A stretch of DNA of 48,658 nucleotides from Betaproteobacteria bacterium (GTDB lineage: Bacteria > Pseudomonadota > Gammaproteobacteria > Burkholderiales > Casimicrobiaceae): assembly GCA_027492485.1 (NCBI GenBank), contig JAPUER010000057.1, positions 1-48,658 of the forward strand, written 5' to 3'. Below, piece by piece: positions 1-8,666 of the stretch. A program made the translations under genes and the position numbers. Numbering within the stretch: position 1 is the stretch's first letter; every line of letters begins with the position of its first letter. The notes beneath the pieces were generated by a model. The model saw only the letters and a program-made list of their open reading frames with translations. It did no database searches and was not told the origin of the DNA.

Positions 1-21
1 CTCGGTTCGCCGAGTGCGGAA

Positions 22-44
22 AACTCGTTATCAATCAACGAGTT
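22..44. other. Short inverted repeat near the left edge
   Basis: A perfect 7-bp inverted repeat (AACTCGT at 22-28, ACGAGTT at 38-44) with a 9-base loop. It could be the end of a gene lying outside the window, but there is no T-run, so its role is unknown. Confidence 0.3.
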
Positions 45-60
45 GGGAACACGATAAGGT

Positions 61-115
61 TCCCTTCGCCCGCTCCAGCACCGAAACGCCCGTCAGGGCG
101 TTTGTTTTTTTCGGC
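61..115 (+). terminator. Duplicated terminator unit, copy 1
   Basis: The stem AAACGCCC (84-91) and GGGCGTTT (96-103) around a GTCA loop is followed by a T-run (105-111), which is a standard intrinsic terminator for a plus-strand gene. The unit 61-105 is repeated exactly at 227-271. The terminator is also enclosed by a second perfect 10-bp inverted repeat (61-70 with 113-122). No plus-strand gene lies immediately upstream in the window. Confidence 0.6.
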
Positions 116-226
116 GAAGGGAAGCGAACCCTCGTCGTGTGAAGTGGTTCGACGAGACGCGCGCAGCGCGGCCGGACGCCCGCAGGGCGGGGGCGCAGCC
201 CCGCAGGACACGCAGTGCCTGCGCAT

Positions 227-280
227 TCCCTTCGCCCGCTCCAGCACCGAAACGCCCGTCAGGGCGTTTGTCTTTTCGGC
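227..280 (+). repeat. Duplicated terminator unit, copy 2
   Basis: Exact copy of 61-105 for its first 45 bases, with the same AAACGCCC/GGGCGTTT stem (250-257 and 262-269). It then continues as TCTTTTCGGC, close to copy 1. Similarity to copy 1 stops at 280, exactly where the palindromic element at 281-403 begins. The 120 bases between the copies are G/C-rich and contain no convincing gene. Confidence 0.6.
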
Positions 281-403
281 ATCAGCATTTTTGCTTGAAC
301 GCTTATCCGACAAGGGCGCTGGCGTATATTTTCTTTAAGTCGACATTGGCCGATTTGCGCCTCTGCACCCGATGCAATAGGCGTTTCACCACAAAAGCTG
401 ATC
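281..403. repeat. GTCGAC-centred palindromic element, copy A (full)
   Basis: A 123-bp imperfect palindrome centred on GTCGAC at 339-344. The left end starts ATCAGCATTTTTGC and the right end finishes CACAAAAGCTGATC, so the termini are inverted copies of each other. The right arm (GCAATAGGCGTTTC near 374-387) matches the reverse of the left arm of copy F at 41168-41291. No coding potential. It sits directly after the second terminator unit. Confidence 0.7.
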
Positions 404-462
404 CCTGATTGGCAATGTCGCTCAGCAACGGCGTGGTAGGTGTCGCGCTGGCCGAGTCACGG

Positions 463-632
463 CTCCCTCCCCGCTCGCCGGGGAGGGTTGGGGTGGGGTA
501 CGAAGGCGGCGGTCACTTTCGGGTGACTCTCCGGCGAGACTACCTACCCCCTCCCAGCCTCCCCCGGCAAGCGGGGGAGGAGCGCTCCCCGAACCTTCCG
601 CGCTCGTTTGCTGAGGCAGCTTGCGAATCAGG
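463..632. repeat. Large G/C palindromic intergenic repeat
   Basis: Two long inverted arms (about 463-500 and 541-580), each with its own inner hairpin such as CTCCCCGCTCGCCGGGGAG. The right arm and its tail (558-632) recur at 12026-12099 in the same orientation. Such boxes are common interspersed repeats in high-GC Proteobacteria. With the preceding repeats it accounts for most of the gene-free stretch 1-651. Small open frames here lack homology-like features and I do not call them. Confidence 0.55.
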
Positions 633-651
633 AGCTGATCAATCAGACCCG

Positions 652-1359
652 TTACCGCACCGGCGCCCAGTCGCCGTGGTCGCGCACTTTCCAGACCTTT
701 TCCGCCAGCTTGACGGTGGCAATGCCGCGCTGCCGGCGGCCGTTGAGGTCGGCCTCGAACACCACCAGCGCGGTGCTGCCGTCGACGCTGCCGCCGAGCA
801 CTTTGCAGCGTTGCGGCGCACTGCGGTTGTTGTCGCGGCGCAATGCCCAGTCGCGCTCGACGTATTGCCGCAGCGTCAATGACTGGCCGTTTTGCTGGTT
901 GCGCGCGGCGACTTCTGCCTCGCCGGGCAGCCGTTTTTCGCGCTGCAGCCGGCGGTAATAGGTATTGGCGTCACGATCGATCTCGAAGCCGCGGCAATAG
1001 CCAAGCACGGCGCGGCCCGGCGCACCGCCATCGGCCGGCAGGCGCTTGCCGCGCCGGGCGTAATCGGGCAGATCGACGGGCGCCGCTTCGCGCGGTGATT
1101 CCGGCGTCGCCGGAGGCGGCAGCGACTCGACGGCTGGCGGCGATGCGGCCGGGGGCGCGGGCGGTGGCGGCGGCGCCGGCGCAACTGCTGCCGGCACCAC
1201 GACCGGCGTAACGGGCGTCACCGCTGGCGGCGGCGCGGCGCAGCCGCTCAGCAGCAATGCGGTAGCGGCGACGCAGAGGCCCAACGCGGACAGTCGCGAC
1301 AACGGTCGCCGCCGCCCTTGCGGCGTGGGAGTAGCGATCGGGCGGTGGCCTGGCATCAT
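652..1359 (-). CDS. Proline-rich putative lipoprotein of unknown function
   Basis: 235 residues. An arginine-rich n-region, a hydrophobic stretch and a lipobox LLSGC (Cys40) predict a lipoprotein processed by signal peptidase II. After the Cys comes a Pro/Ala/Val-rich linker (about residues 41-90), probably a spacer away from the membrane. The C-terminal domain (about 100-235) has two cysteines (LGYCRGF and QRCKV) and ends in a beta-rich segment with VWKVRDHG. I do not recognise that domain. Two adjacent ATG codons (1359 and 1356) are possible starts; neither has a clear Shine-Dalgarno sequence. It is transcribed toward the left-edge repeats and looks monocistronic. Confidence 0.65.
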   Translation of the reverse strand: MMPGHRPIATPTPQGRRRPLSRLSALGLCVAATALLLSGCAAPPPAVTPVTPVVVPAAVAPAPPPPPAPPAASPPAVESLPPPATPESPREAAPVDLPDYARRGKRLPADGGAPGRAVLGYCRGFEIDRDANTYYRRLQREKRLPGEAEVAARNQQNGQSLTLRQYVERDWALRRDNNRSAPQRCKVLGGSVDGSTALVVFEADLNGRRQRGIATVKLAEKVWKVRDHGDWAPVR

Positions 1360-1519
1360 CGTCGGCGAGTGGTGAGCGTTGCCTGTATCGCCAAGTATGC
1401 CATCGGCATTGGTTGGCGCACCGATGGCAGCGGCGGACGGCGATCACGATCTGCCATGTTGCAGTCGTCTCGCAAACCTCAAAGCGGGTCGGGATCGCAC
1501 CGGCTCGCGTAACGGACGA

Positions 1520-2206
1520 TCAGGCTTCCAACCGCGCAGTGGCCCTGGAGATCAGTGAACCCTGTGGTACGGACAACGGCTGTAACGGTGCGAAGGCCAC
1601 GCCCCGGGCGTCCTCCTCGTCCAGCCCGAGCGCTCGCAGGAGCGTCAGAACGACCTGCTGCGGATAGTCCTCGGCAACCTCGCCGCTCGTCAAGCGGACG
1701 ATGGCTGCCAGCGCGAAGCCGCTGACCAGATCGAGGGCCACCTCGACCGGAATCTTCACGAAACGGCCGGAGGCGAACCCGGCTTCAAGGTGCGGAGGCA
1801 GGTACTCGTAGATGAGGTTGTTCGGGCTCACCAAGTGGAAAGCGGCGCTCATGACGAAACGCGCGAACAAGGGGAAGTCTCGCGCGCGGTAGAGGTATAG
1901 CCGCACGCCATGGGCGATGCGGGCAGCGGGGTCGTCGTAGCGGCTCACCGCGCCCTCGATGCTTTCCAGCAGTTCGTTGCTCATTTCCTGTGCGACGGCG
2001 GCCAGCAGTTCGTCATTGGTCCTGAAGTAGTTGTAGAAGGTCCCTTGTGAAACTTCCGCGGTAGCAATGACGTCCTGAATGACGCTTGCGCCAACGCCTT
2101 TTTCAGCAAACACGGCCAGGGCGCATTCGACGAGCCGCGCCCGCATCCGTTCCCGCCGCTCTGCGGCAACCCGGGTTCGATGATCGGCGTTTGGCATCTT
2201 GGACAT
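1520..2206 (-). CDS. TetR-family transcriptional regulator of the meta-cleavage operon
   Basis: About 228 residues from the ATG at 2206. The N-terminal helix-turn-helix is typical of TetR proteins (VFAEKGVGASVIQDV followed by VSQGTFYNYF). The rest is a helical ligand-binding domain. The frame stays open to an ATG at 2275, which would add 23 atypical residues, and another ATG lies at 2197; none has a strong ribosome site, so the start is uncertain. It is divergent from the catabolic operon beginning at 2544, and a perfect palindrome at 2491-2516 in the shared region is the likely operator. By family analogy it is probably a repressor released by a pathway intermediate; this is inference. Confidence 0.85.
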   Translation of the reverse strand: MSKMPNADHRTRVAAERRERMRARLVECALAVFAEKGVGASVIQDVIATAEVSQGTFYNYFRTNDELLAAVAQEMSNELLESIEGAVSRYDDPAARIAHGVRLYLYRARDFPLFARFVMSAAFHLVSPNNLIYEYLPPHLEAGFASGRFVKIPVEVALDLVSGFALAAIVRLTSGEVAEDYPQQVVLTLLRALGLDEEDARGVAFAPLQPLSVPQGSLISRATARLEA

Positions 2207-2437
2207 ACGTATTGGCTGGGCTGAAAAGCAAGAAAGGGGAAAGTTCGGCAGTCTATTGAGGATTGCGTAATTCATCGCGTCGCTACGACGCAGCCTGTTG
2301 CCGGCAGGCGGTAATGATCGACTGGCGGTGCTGGCCGCTTCATCACGCTCGATCGCTCATCGCTCGGGTTTCTGCGAGCTGATACCCAACGCCCCGAGCA
2401 TCCGATCAATGTCCTAATCGGATAACGCAGCAGCGCG

Positions 2438-2491
2438 CTATTGGCAGTCATGAAATATGTAATTGTCAATAGGTGAAAACGAGTATATTCT
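2438..2491 (+). promoter_or_regulatory. Candidate promoter and imperfect inverted repeat of the catabolic operon
   Basis: A candidate -35 TTGTCA (2463-2468) lies 17 bases before TATTCT (2486-2491); an overlapping TATATT (2484-2489) is an alternative -10. The -35 lies inside an imperfect inverted repeat, CTATTGGCA (2438-2446) and TGTCAATAG (2464-2472). A smaller repeat, TCCGAT/ATCGGA, lies at 2401-2422. The 337-base gap 2207-2543 holds only these regulatory sites and no gene. Confidence 0.4.
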
Positions 2492-2516
2492 CATAATGAG
2501 ATTTAACTCATTATGA
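2491..2516. promoter_or_regulatory. Perfect palindromic operator, probable TetR site
   Basis: TCATAATGAG (2491-2500), ATTTAA, CTCATTATGA (2507-2516): a perfect 10-bp inverted repeat with a 6-bp spacer. It lies directly downstream of the candidate -10 and 28 bases before the hydrolase start codon. Bound regulator would block transcription initiation. Its AT-rich composition stands out from the G/C-rich flanks. Confidence 0.7.
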
Positions 2517-2543
2517 CGGCTGTCGAGTTATCACCGATTTCAA

Positions 2544-3425
2544 ATGAACGCCAGCCCTCTCTCGAACAACCTCAAGACGCAGACCGTCGGCGTCGCGGGC
2601 AAGGATATCCACTTCGCCGAGGCCGGCTCCGGTAAGGCGCTTGTCCTGCTGCACGGTGGCGGCCCCGGCGCGTCCGGGGCGCCCAACTACGAGCGCAACA
2701 TCGCCGAGCTGGCGCGCCATTTCCGCGTCATCGTGCCGGACATGCCGGGCTACGGCGGCTCGACGAAAGGGCTGGACCGTGCCGACCCGTTCGGCGACTG
2801 TGCCAAGGCGATGCTGGCCTTGCTGGACCATCTGAAAATCCGGCGCACCTGCGTGGTGGGCAATTCACTGGGCGGCGCCTGCGCGCTGCGCATGGCGCTC
2901 GATCACCCGGAGCGGATCGCCGGCCTGGTGCTGATGGGCCCTGGCGGCGTGGACACCACCCGCAGCCTACCCACCAAGGGCCTCAGGCACCTGCTCGACT
3001 ACTACTTGGGGGATGGCCCGACCCGGGACAAACTGCGCACCTTCATCCGGGAGTTCCTCGTCTATGACGGCAGCCAGATTCCCGACAGCGTCATCGAGGC
3101 GCGCTTCCAGGCCAGCATCGACCCGGACGTCGTGGCAAAGCCGCCGCTGGTGCGACCCAAAGGCCTGCCGAAGTTCAAACTGATCGACTTCACGCGCGAT
3201 CCTCGCCTGTCCTCCCTGCAGACACCCGCCCTTGTGCTCTGGGGCGCCGAGGACCTGGTCAACCGGCCCAGCGGCGCGCATTCGCTGCAGCGCAGGATGC
3301 CCAACTGCGACGTCTACCTCTTCAGTCGCACCGGCCATTGGGTGCAGTGGGAGCGGGCTGCGGAATTCAACGCGGCCGTCCTCGCCTTTGCGCGCAAGCA
3401 TCTTGACGCAGGAGAGGCAGCATGA
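2544..3425 (+). CDS. Alpha/beta hydrolase, meta-cleavage product hydrolase (MhpC/BphD type)
   Basis: 293 residues, normal for this family. The oxyanion-hole motif HGGGPGASG (37-45), nucleophile elbow GNSLGG (Ser108), acid in WGAED (Asp237) and His265 in GHWVQWE give a full catalytic triad. These enzymes hydrolyse the C-C bond of 2-hydroxy-6-oxo-dienoates made by extradiol ring cleavage, giving 2-hydroxypenta-2,4-dienoate and a carboxylic acid. It is the first gene of the operon behind the TetR operator. No strong ribosome site precedes ATG 2544. Its stop overlaps the next start (ATGA at 3422). The side chain it accepts cannot be read from the sequence. Confidence 0.88.
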   Translation: MNASPLSNNLKTQTVGVAGKDIHFAEAGSGKALVLLHGGGPGASGAPNYERNIAELARHFRVIVPDMPGYGGSTKGLDRADPFGDCAKAMLALLDHLKIRRTCVVGNSLGGACALRMALDHPERIAGLVLMGPGGVDTTRSLPTKGLRHLLDYYLGDGPTRDKLRTFIREFLVYDGSQIPDSVIEARFQASIDPDVVAKPPLVRPKGLPKFKLIDFTRDPRLSSLQTPALVLWGAEDLVNRPSGAHSLQRRMPNCDVYLFSRTGHWVQWERAAEFNAAVLAFARKHLDAGEAA

Positions 3426-5122
3426 ATGCAAAGCTTCTGGTGGCCGGCGCTGGGCCAGTTGGCATGTGTGCCGCAATCGCGGCGGCGAGCCGCGGTATCG
3501 GCGTGGTGGTCGTGGAGGCTGGTCCAGCCGATCGACCCGCTGACGCCAAGTGCAACACGGTGGCCTCGCGCACGATGGAAACGCTGCGCGGCTTTGGCAT
3601 CGCGGAGCAGGTCCGAGACGCTGGACTGCCTGACGATTTTCCGACCGACGTGGTCTACGCCTCCAGCGTGGCCGGCCCGGAGTTCACGCGCATCGGTCTG
3701 CCGTCGCGCGCCGAGCGCAGGCCGGATCCCTTCCCCAAGGGCTTTCCCGACGCGGGCTGGAGAACTCCCGAGCCCCTCGTGCGCGTAAGCCAGCTCTACC
3801 TCAACCCGATCCTTGCTCGCCGCATGCACGCCACGCCGGGCATCACCGTCCTGCATGACACGGAGGTGCTGGCCTACGAGCAGGACGCCGAGCAGGTCCG
3901 CGTGCAGGTGAAGGACCGCACAGGCGCGTCCCGGACGTTGACCACTCAGTATGTGATCGGCGCCGATGGCGGCCGCAGCGCGATCCGGCATGCGATGGGC
4001 GTACGGCTTCAGGGCGATGCGGAACTGGCCCGCATGCGCTCGACCCTCGTGCGCGCCCCAGGCCTCAAGGCCTTGTTCGATGGACGGAGGCCGGCCTGGA
4101 TGACCTGGATCGCCAACCACAAGGTGCGCGGCGTCGCCGTCGCCATCGACGGTGCCGACACTTGGCTGCTGCACCGCCAGGTGCCTTCGGGCGCGAGTGA
4201 CTTCGCCGCGCTGGACCTGCACGGCTCGATCCGCGACCTGCTGGGCGTGCCGGAGGATTTCCGCTACGAAGTCCTGAACCACGAGGACTGGATCGGCCGC
4301 CGGATGGTGGCCTCGCGCCTGCGGGATGGCCGCGTCTTCCTGGCCGGCGATGCGGCGCACCTGTGGGTGCCCTTTGCAGGCTACGGCATGAACGCAGGCA
4401 TCGCGGACGGCATGAACATCGCCTGGCTGCTGGCCAACGTGCTCGAAGGCTGGGCCCACCCGGCCATGCTCGATGCCTACGAGGCCGAGCGCCACCCCAT
4501 CACCGAGCAGGTCTCGCGGTTCGCAATGCAGAGCATGCTGGACACGATCGACGCAATGGGCGAGAACGCCGTGCCGCCGAGCCTCGCATCGCGCTACAAC
4601 CCGGCGGGCATCGCAATGCGCAAGGTGATCGGGGCCAAACTGCACAAGCTCAACGTGCCCCAGTTCGCGCCCGAGGGGCTGAATTTCGGCTACTACTACG
4701 AAGGCTCGCCCATCATCGCCTACGACAGCGAGAAGGCGCCGCCGTACACCATGGGCAGCGTGACACCAGCGACCGTCCCCGGCTGCCGCATGCCGCACTT
4801 TTGGCTCGCGCCGGGCGATTCGGTGTACGACCGCTTGGGGCCTGGCTACACGCTGCTGCGCTTCGATTCGGCCGTGCCGGTTGAGCCTTTGATGCATGCC
4901 GCGCGTGATGCCCGCATGCCGCTGGTTTTGCTGGACGTACCAGCGCGTCGCGGCGATCCGGCTTTCCGCCATGCCCTGCTGGTCGTGCGGCGCGACCAAC
5001 ATGTCGTCTGGCGTGGCAACGCCATTCCGGCCCTGCCTTCGGATCTGATTGCTAAGCTCTGCGGGCGTGCCGTCGGCACCACCGCCAGCGAACCGCAACC
5101 CCAAGAGAAGGGCGCGGCATGA
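3422..5122 (+). CDS. FAD-dependent aromatic monooxygenase 1
   Basis: 566 residues, group A flavoprotein hydroxylase (PHBH fold, MhpA-like size). The N-terminal nucleotide-binding motif GAGPVG is at 9-14, the GADGGRS motif at 180-186 and the GDAAH FAD-ribityl motif at 309-313. The stretch after GDAAH reads LWVPFAGYGMNAG, less like MhpA than the second monooxygenase of this operon. It should hydroxylate a phenolic ring using NAD(P)H and oxygen to produce a catechol-type substrate. A good Shine-Dalgarno (AGGAGAGG, 3410-3417) precedes ATG 3422, which overlaps the hydrolase stop. The substrate is unknown. Confidence 0.85.
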   Translation: MNAKLLVAGAGPVGMCAAIAAASRGIGVVVVEAGPADRPADAKCNTVASRTMETLRGFGIAEQVRDAGLPDDFPTDVVYASSVAGPEFTRIGLPSRAERRPDPFPKGFPDAGWRTPEPLVRVSQLYLNPILARRMHATPGITVLHDTEVLAYEQDAEQVRVQVKDRTGASRTLTTQYVIGADGGRSAIRHAMGVRLQGDAELARMRSTLVRAPGLKALFDGRRPAWMTWIANHKVRGVAVAIDGADTWLLHRQVPSGASDFAALDLHGSIRDLLGVPEDFRYEVLNHEDWIGRRMVASRLRDGRVFLAGDAAHLWVPFAGYGMNAGIADGMNIAWLLANVLEGWAHPAMLDAYEAERHPITEQVSRFAMQSMLDTIDAMGENAVPPSLASRYNPAGIAMRKVIGAKLHKLNVPQFAPEGLNFGYYYEGSPIIAYDSEKAPPYTMGSVTPATVPGCRMPHFWLAPGDSVYDRLGPGYTLLRFDSAVPVEPLMHAARDARMPLVLLDVPARRGDPAFRHALLVVRRDQHVVWRGNAIPALPSDLIAKLCGRAVGTTASEPQPQEKGAA

Positions 5123-6123
5123 GCGGCAGCCTTTTTGGCCGCATGCGGCTCGGCTACGTGCTCATCGAGTCGCGCCGGCTCGATGCATGGCAGCGCTTCG
5201 CCACGGAAGGCCTGGGGCTTCACGTGGAAGCGGCCAGCGATGGCACTTTGGCCCTGCGCGTTGATGACCGGCAGCGCCGCATCGTCATTCGGCCCGGCCC
5301 GGCCGAGGATGTGGTGGCAACAGGCTGGCAGATGGACGACGATGAAGCGCTCGGCCTTGCCTTGACGCGCCTGCGCGCCCTGGATCTGCGCCCCGAGCGA
5401 CTGCCCAACGTGGAGGCCACGCTGCGAGGAATCAACGAAGGCTGGTACTGCCGTGGGCCCAAGGGCACGCTCATCGAGCTGTTCACCGAGGCATGCGCCC
5501 AGCGAACCGATGCGCCTTTGCGCATGCGCGCCAGCGGATTCGTCACCGGTGCTTCCGGGCTCGGCCACATGGCCATCACCAGTCGCGAGCCCGAAGCGAT
5601 GGAACGCTTCTGGACCGGGGCCTTCGATGCGCGCCTGTCCGACCGCATCGAGGACCGGCTGAGCGGCGTGACCATGGACTTCGCCTTCCTGCGGCTCAAC
5701 GAACGCCACCATTCGATCGCAATCGCCTCGACGCGCGGACTGCGCCTTGATCCGCTGCGCACGAGCATCCACCATCTCAATCTGCAGGCCACCTCGTTCG
5801 ACGACGTGGTGCGGGGCTATCGCCAGTGCCGGGCGCTGGGCTATCCGATCGCCAGCGCCATCGGCCAGCATCCCAACGACAAAGAGCTGTCCTTCTACGT
5901 CCAGTCACCGTCGGATTTCGAGATCGAGCTGGGCTGGAATCCGCTCACCGTGAGCGAGGAAGACGAGCCCACCTGGCAGCCTGGGGCCTATCGGGGCATC
6001 AGCCTGTGGGGCCATTTCCCGGAAAACCTGACCGCAGGCCTGAAAGCCCGGCAGTTCGGCCGCAGCCTGCTCTCGCTGACCCGGCGCGAGATCCAAGGGG
6101 GAGATGCGGGAGATGCGGCATGA
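5119..6123 (+). CDS. Extradiol ring-cleavage dioxygenase (VOC superfamily, BphC/catechol 2,3-dioxygenase type)
   Basis: 334 residues with two vicinal-oxygen-chelate modules: a degenerate N-terminal one (about 10-125) and a catalytic C-terminal one (about 145-280). The iron(II) ligands appear to be His150 (GLGHMAI), His218 or His219 (SIHHLNL) and Glu270 (FEIELGW), matching the His-His-Glu pattern of type I extradiol enzymes. It would open a catechol ring next to a hydroxyl, feeding the hydrolase at 2544. The tail after residue 285 is about 50 residues longer than the core. It is translationally coupled at both ends (ATGA at 5119 and at 6120). Confidence 0.87.
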   Translation: MSGSLFGRMRLGYVLIESRRLDAWQRFATEGLGLHVEAASDGTLALRVDDRQRRIVIRPGPAEDVVATGWQMDDDEALGLALTRLRALDLRPERLPNVEATLRGINEGWYCRGPKGTLIELFTEACAQRTDAPLRMRASGFVTGASGLGHMAITSREPEAMERFWTGAFDARLSDRIEDRLSGVTMDFAFLRLNERHHSIAIASTRGLRLDPLRTSIHHLNLQATSFDDVVRGYRQCRALGYPIASAIGQHPNDKELSFYVQSPSDFEIELGWNPLTVSEEDEPTWQPGAYRGISLWGHFPENLTAGLKARQFGRSLLSLTRREIQGGDAGDAA

Positions 6124-7871
6124 CCGCAGCCATCGACCACGACGTCGTCATCGTCGGGCTCGGTCCCACGGGGCTCGTGCTGGCGCATACCCTGGGTCAG
6201 CAGGGCGTGAGCGTTTTGGTGCTGGAACGCGAGCCGGCGTTCTACGGCAATGCCCGCGCTGTCTATACCGACGACGAGTGCATGCGGATCTTCCAGGCGC
6301 TCGGCATGGCGGACAGGCTGCAGCAGGACATGCTTGAAGACGTGCCCGTGCAGATGGTGTTGGCTGACGGAAGCTGCCTGATCTCCACCCGCAACCCCGA
6401 TCGGCCGCATGGTTGGGCGGGCAGCAATTTCTTCTACCAGCCTTTCCTTGAAACAGCGTTGGCTGAAGGGCTGGAGCGCCATCCCAGCGTGAGAGTTCTT
6501 CGCGGTCGTTCGGTTGTGCGCTTCGAACAGGATGGCGAGGGTGTGGACGTGTACCACGTCGCCAGCGCCGGCACGGGTTACGACCGCACGAACCAGGCAA
6601 CGGCCCCCGACAACGTCGCCGCCATGCGCGTGCGTGCGCGCTACCTGGTCGGGGCCGATGGCGGTCGCAGTGCCGTGCGCGCTAAGCTCGGAATCACCAT
6701 GACGGGACGCTCGTTTCCGACGCCCTGGCTGGTGGTCGACATCAAGGCCAAGGATGGCATCAACGGGTTGCGGCACGTGCCCTACTTCTCGTTCGTCTGC
6801 GATCCCGAGCGTCCGACGGTGAACTGCGTGCAGCCCAAGGGACACCATCGCTTCGAGTTCATGCTCAAGCCTGGCCAGTCGCGCGAGGAGATGGAGGCGC
6901 CCGAGACGATCCGGCGGCAGCTTGCCAGGCACGTCGACGTGGATCGTTTCGAGGTGCTGCGCCACCTTGTGTACACCTTCAATGCGCTGATCGCCGACCG
7001 CTGGCGCGACCGGCGCGTGCTGCTCGCGGGTGACGCCGCCCACATGACGCCGCAGTTCATTGGGCAGGGGATGAATGCAGGGGTGCGCGACGCCTTCAAC
7101 CTCGGCTGGAAACTGCATGCCGTGCTGCGCGGCCAGGCCTGCGAGGGGCTGCTCGACACCTATGAATCCGAGCGCCGCCCGCATGTGAAAGCGATGATCC
7201 GCGAGGCGGTGCGCATCAAGAACCTCGTGTCGCTGCAGAGCCGCAGTGCGGCGTGGCTGCGCAATCTCACGCTTCGCGGCATCCTGCGATTGCCTGTGCT
7301 GGGCCGAATGTTCACACGCGGCGAACTCATTCCCAAGCCCGTCTATGCCCAAGGAAGCTACTTCGGACTTCCGCGCCGGTGGCGTCGGCCCGAGGGCACC
7401 CTGATTCCCCAACCGCCAGTGCGCGGGCCGGACGGCAGGCGGCACCGCTTCGACGACTGCATCGGGGCGGGCTTCTTCATGCTCGGTATCGGTGTCGATC
7501 CGCGCGCTCATCTGTCGGCCAGCGACAAGTCCTGGTGCGGCCGCCTGGGCATGCGGCTGGCGACCTTGTACGCATGGGGTGAACGCCCCCAGGGCGCGAT
7601 CGCCCCGGTCTGGTCGGAGGATTGGCTGGAACTGGAAGACGTGACCGGACAGTGGCATGACTGGCTGCGCAAGCGCCGCGTGGATTCCGGCAACGTGCTT
7701 GTCGTGCGTCCCGACCGCTTCGTCTTCGCCGCAGTTCCGGCCACCGAACTGGGCACGGCACTGGACGCTCTGCGCGCTCAATTGGGCGCGTCCGACCGGC
7801 AGCCAGCCGCGACGGAGCAACCCGTGAGCCACACCCATGGCACCCCTTTGCAAACTCTGGAGTCCGCATGA
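6120..7871 (+). CDS. FAD-dependent aromatic monooxygenase 2 (MhpA-like)
   Basis: 583 residues from ATG 6120, chosen because it overlaps the dioxygenase stop (ATGA) and begins the flavin fold directly; the frame is open further upstream but only inside the dioxygenase gene. GLGPTG at 13-18, GADGGRS at 178-184 and GDAAH at 304-308 are the three flavin motifs. GDAAHMTPQFIGQGMNAG with RDAFNLGWKL follows MhpA closely, suggesting a 3-(3-hydroxyphenyl)propionate hydroxylase relative. It is not a near-identical duplicate of monooxygenase 1, so the two may act on different substrates or in sequence. Confidence 0.86.
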   Translation: MTAAIDHDVVIVGLGPTGLVLAHTLGQQGVSVLVLEREPAFYGNARAVYTDDECMRIFQALGMADRLQQDMLEDVPVQMVLADGSCLISTRNPDRPHGWAGSNFFYQPFLETALAEGLERHPSVRVLRGRSVVRFEQDGEGVDVYHVASAGTGYDRTNQATAPDNVAAMRVRARYLVGADGGRSAVRAKLGITMTGRSFPTPWLVVDIKAKDGINGLRHVPYFSFVCDPERPTVNCVQPKGHHRFEFMLKPGQSREEMEAPETIRRQLARHVDVDRFEVLRHLVYTFNALIADRWRDRRVLLAGDAAHMTPQFIGQGMNAGVRDAFNLGWKLHAVLRGQACEGLLDTYESERRPHVKAMIREAVRIKNLVSLQSRSAAWLRNLTLRGILRLPVLGRMFTRGELIPKPVYAQGSYFGLPRRWRRPEGTLIPQPPVRGPDGRRHRFDDCIGAGFFMLGIGVDPRAHLSASDKSWCGRLGMRLATLYAWGERPQGAIAPVWSEDWLELEDVTGQWHDWLRKRRVDSGNVLVVRPDRFVFAAVPATELGTALDALRAQLGASDRQPAATEQPVSHTHGTPLQTLESA

Positions 7872-8653
7872 ATTCGACCGAGGTCATCATGGCCGCTGCT
7901 TCAACCCTGCGTCAGGCACGGCTGCATGGAACTCCGGTGCCGCCAGTTTCAGCCAAGTTCGGACTTTCCGGGCTGGCTGATGCTTACCGAGTGGCTGAAA
8001 TCAACACGGCTGCGCGGGTGGCCGAAGGCCGCCGCATCGTCGGCAAGAAGATCGGCCTGACGGCCAAAGCTGTGCAGCAGCAACTCGGCGTCGACCAGCC
8101 GGACTTCGGCGTGCTGTTCGACGACATGGAGTTCCTGCGTGGTGCCGATATTCCAAGCGAGCGCCTCATCCAGCCGAAGGTCGAGGCCGAGGTCGCGTTC
8201 GTGGTCGAGCGCGACATCGACGGCGAGGCGCCGACCTATGGGGAGTTCCTCAACGGCCTGGCCTACGCACTGCCGGCGCTGGAGATCGTCGACAGCGCGA
8301 TCACCGACTGGAAGATCACGCTTTTCGACACCGTGGCCGACAACGCCTCGTCGGGCCTGTACGTGCTCGGCGACCAGCCAGTGACCATCGGGGCACTGTC
8401 CCTCGGCGACCTGGGCATGGCGATGGCGCGCGGCGGCGAGACGGTATCGGTGGGCACCGGCGCCGCCTGTCTCGGTCATCCCCTGCGGGCCGCGTATTGG
8501 CTGGCCCGCACGATGGCGGCCCAAGGGCAGGGACTGAAAGCCGGCGAGGTGATTCTTTCCGGCGCGCTCGGACCGATGGTGCCGGTCCAGGCTGGGGACT
8601 TGATCGACGCCCACATTGCGGCGCTGGGCCGAGTGGCCTGCCGCATCGTGTGA
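7868..8653 (+). CDS. mhpD: 2-keto-4-pentenoate hydratase
   Basis: 261 residues, full length for the MhpD/BphE/DmpE family. Conserved segments visible are KKIGLT (residues 59-64), [21 protein letters not shown] and [11 protein letters not shown], which build the metal site and active pocket. It adds water to 2-hydroxypenta-2,4-dienoate to give 4-hydroxy-2-oxovalerate, the substrate of the aldolase encoded at 9629. The start ATG 7868 overlaps the preceding stop by ATGA. The family also contains decarboxylase paralogues, but neighbours for both dehydrogenase and aldolase favour the hydratase assignment. Confidence 0.9.
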   Translation: MNSTEVIMAAASTLRQARLHGTPVPPVSAKFGLSGLADAYRVAEINTAARVAEGRRIVGKKIGLTAKAVQQQLGVDQPDFGVLFDDMEFLRGADIPSERLIQPKVEAEVAFVVERDIDGEAPTYGEFLNGLAYALPALEIVDSAITDWKITLFDTVADNASSGLYVLGDQPVTIGALSLGDLGMAMARGGETVSVGTGAACLGHPLRAAYWLARTMAAQGQGLKAGEVILSGALGPMVPVQAGDLIDAHIAALGRVACRIV

Positions 8654-8666
8654 AGAGGAGCAAGCA

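Noticed and set aside
35-408. Several short open frames among the left-edge repeats
   Set aside because: They overlap repeats and terminators, lack ribosome sites and have low-complexity Arg/Ala/Pro sequence.
3314-5104. A 596-codon frame antisense to monooxygenase 1, and similar long frames opposite the other catabolic genes
   Set aside because: These are composition shadows; the sense strand shows complete catalytic motifs and coupled starts.
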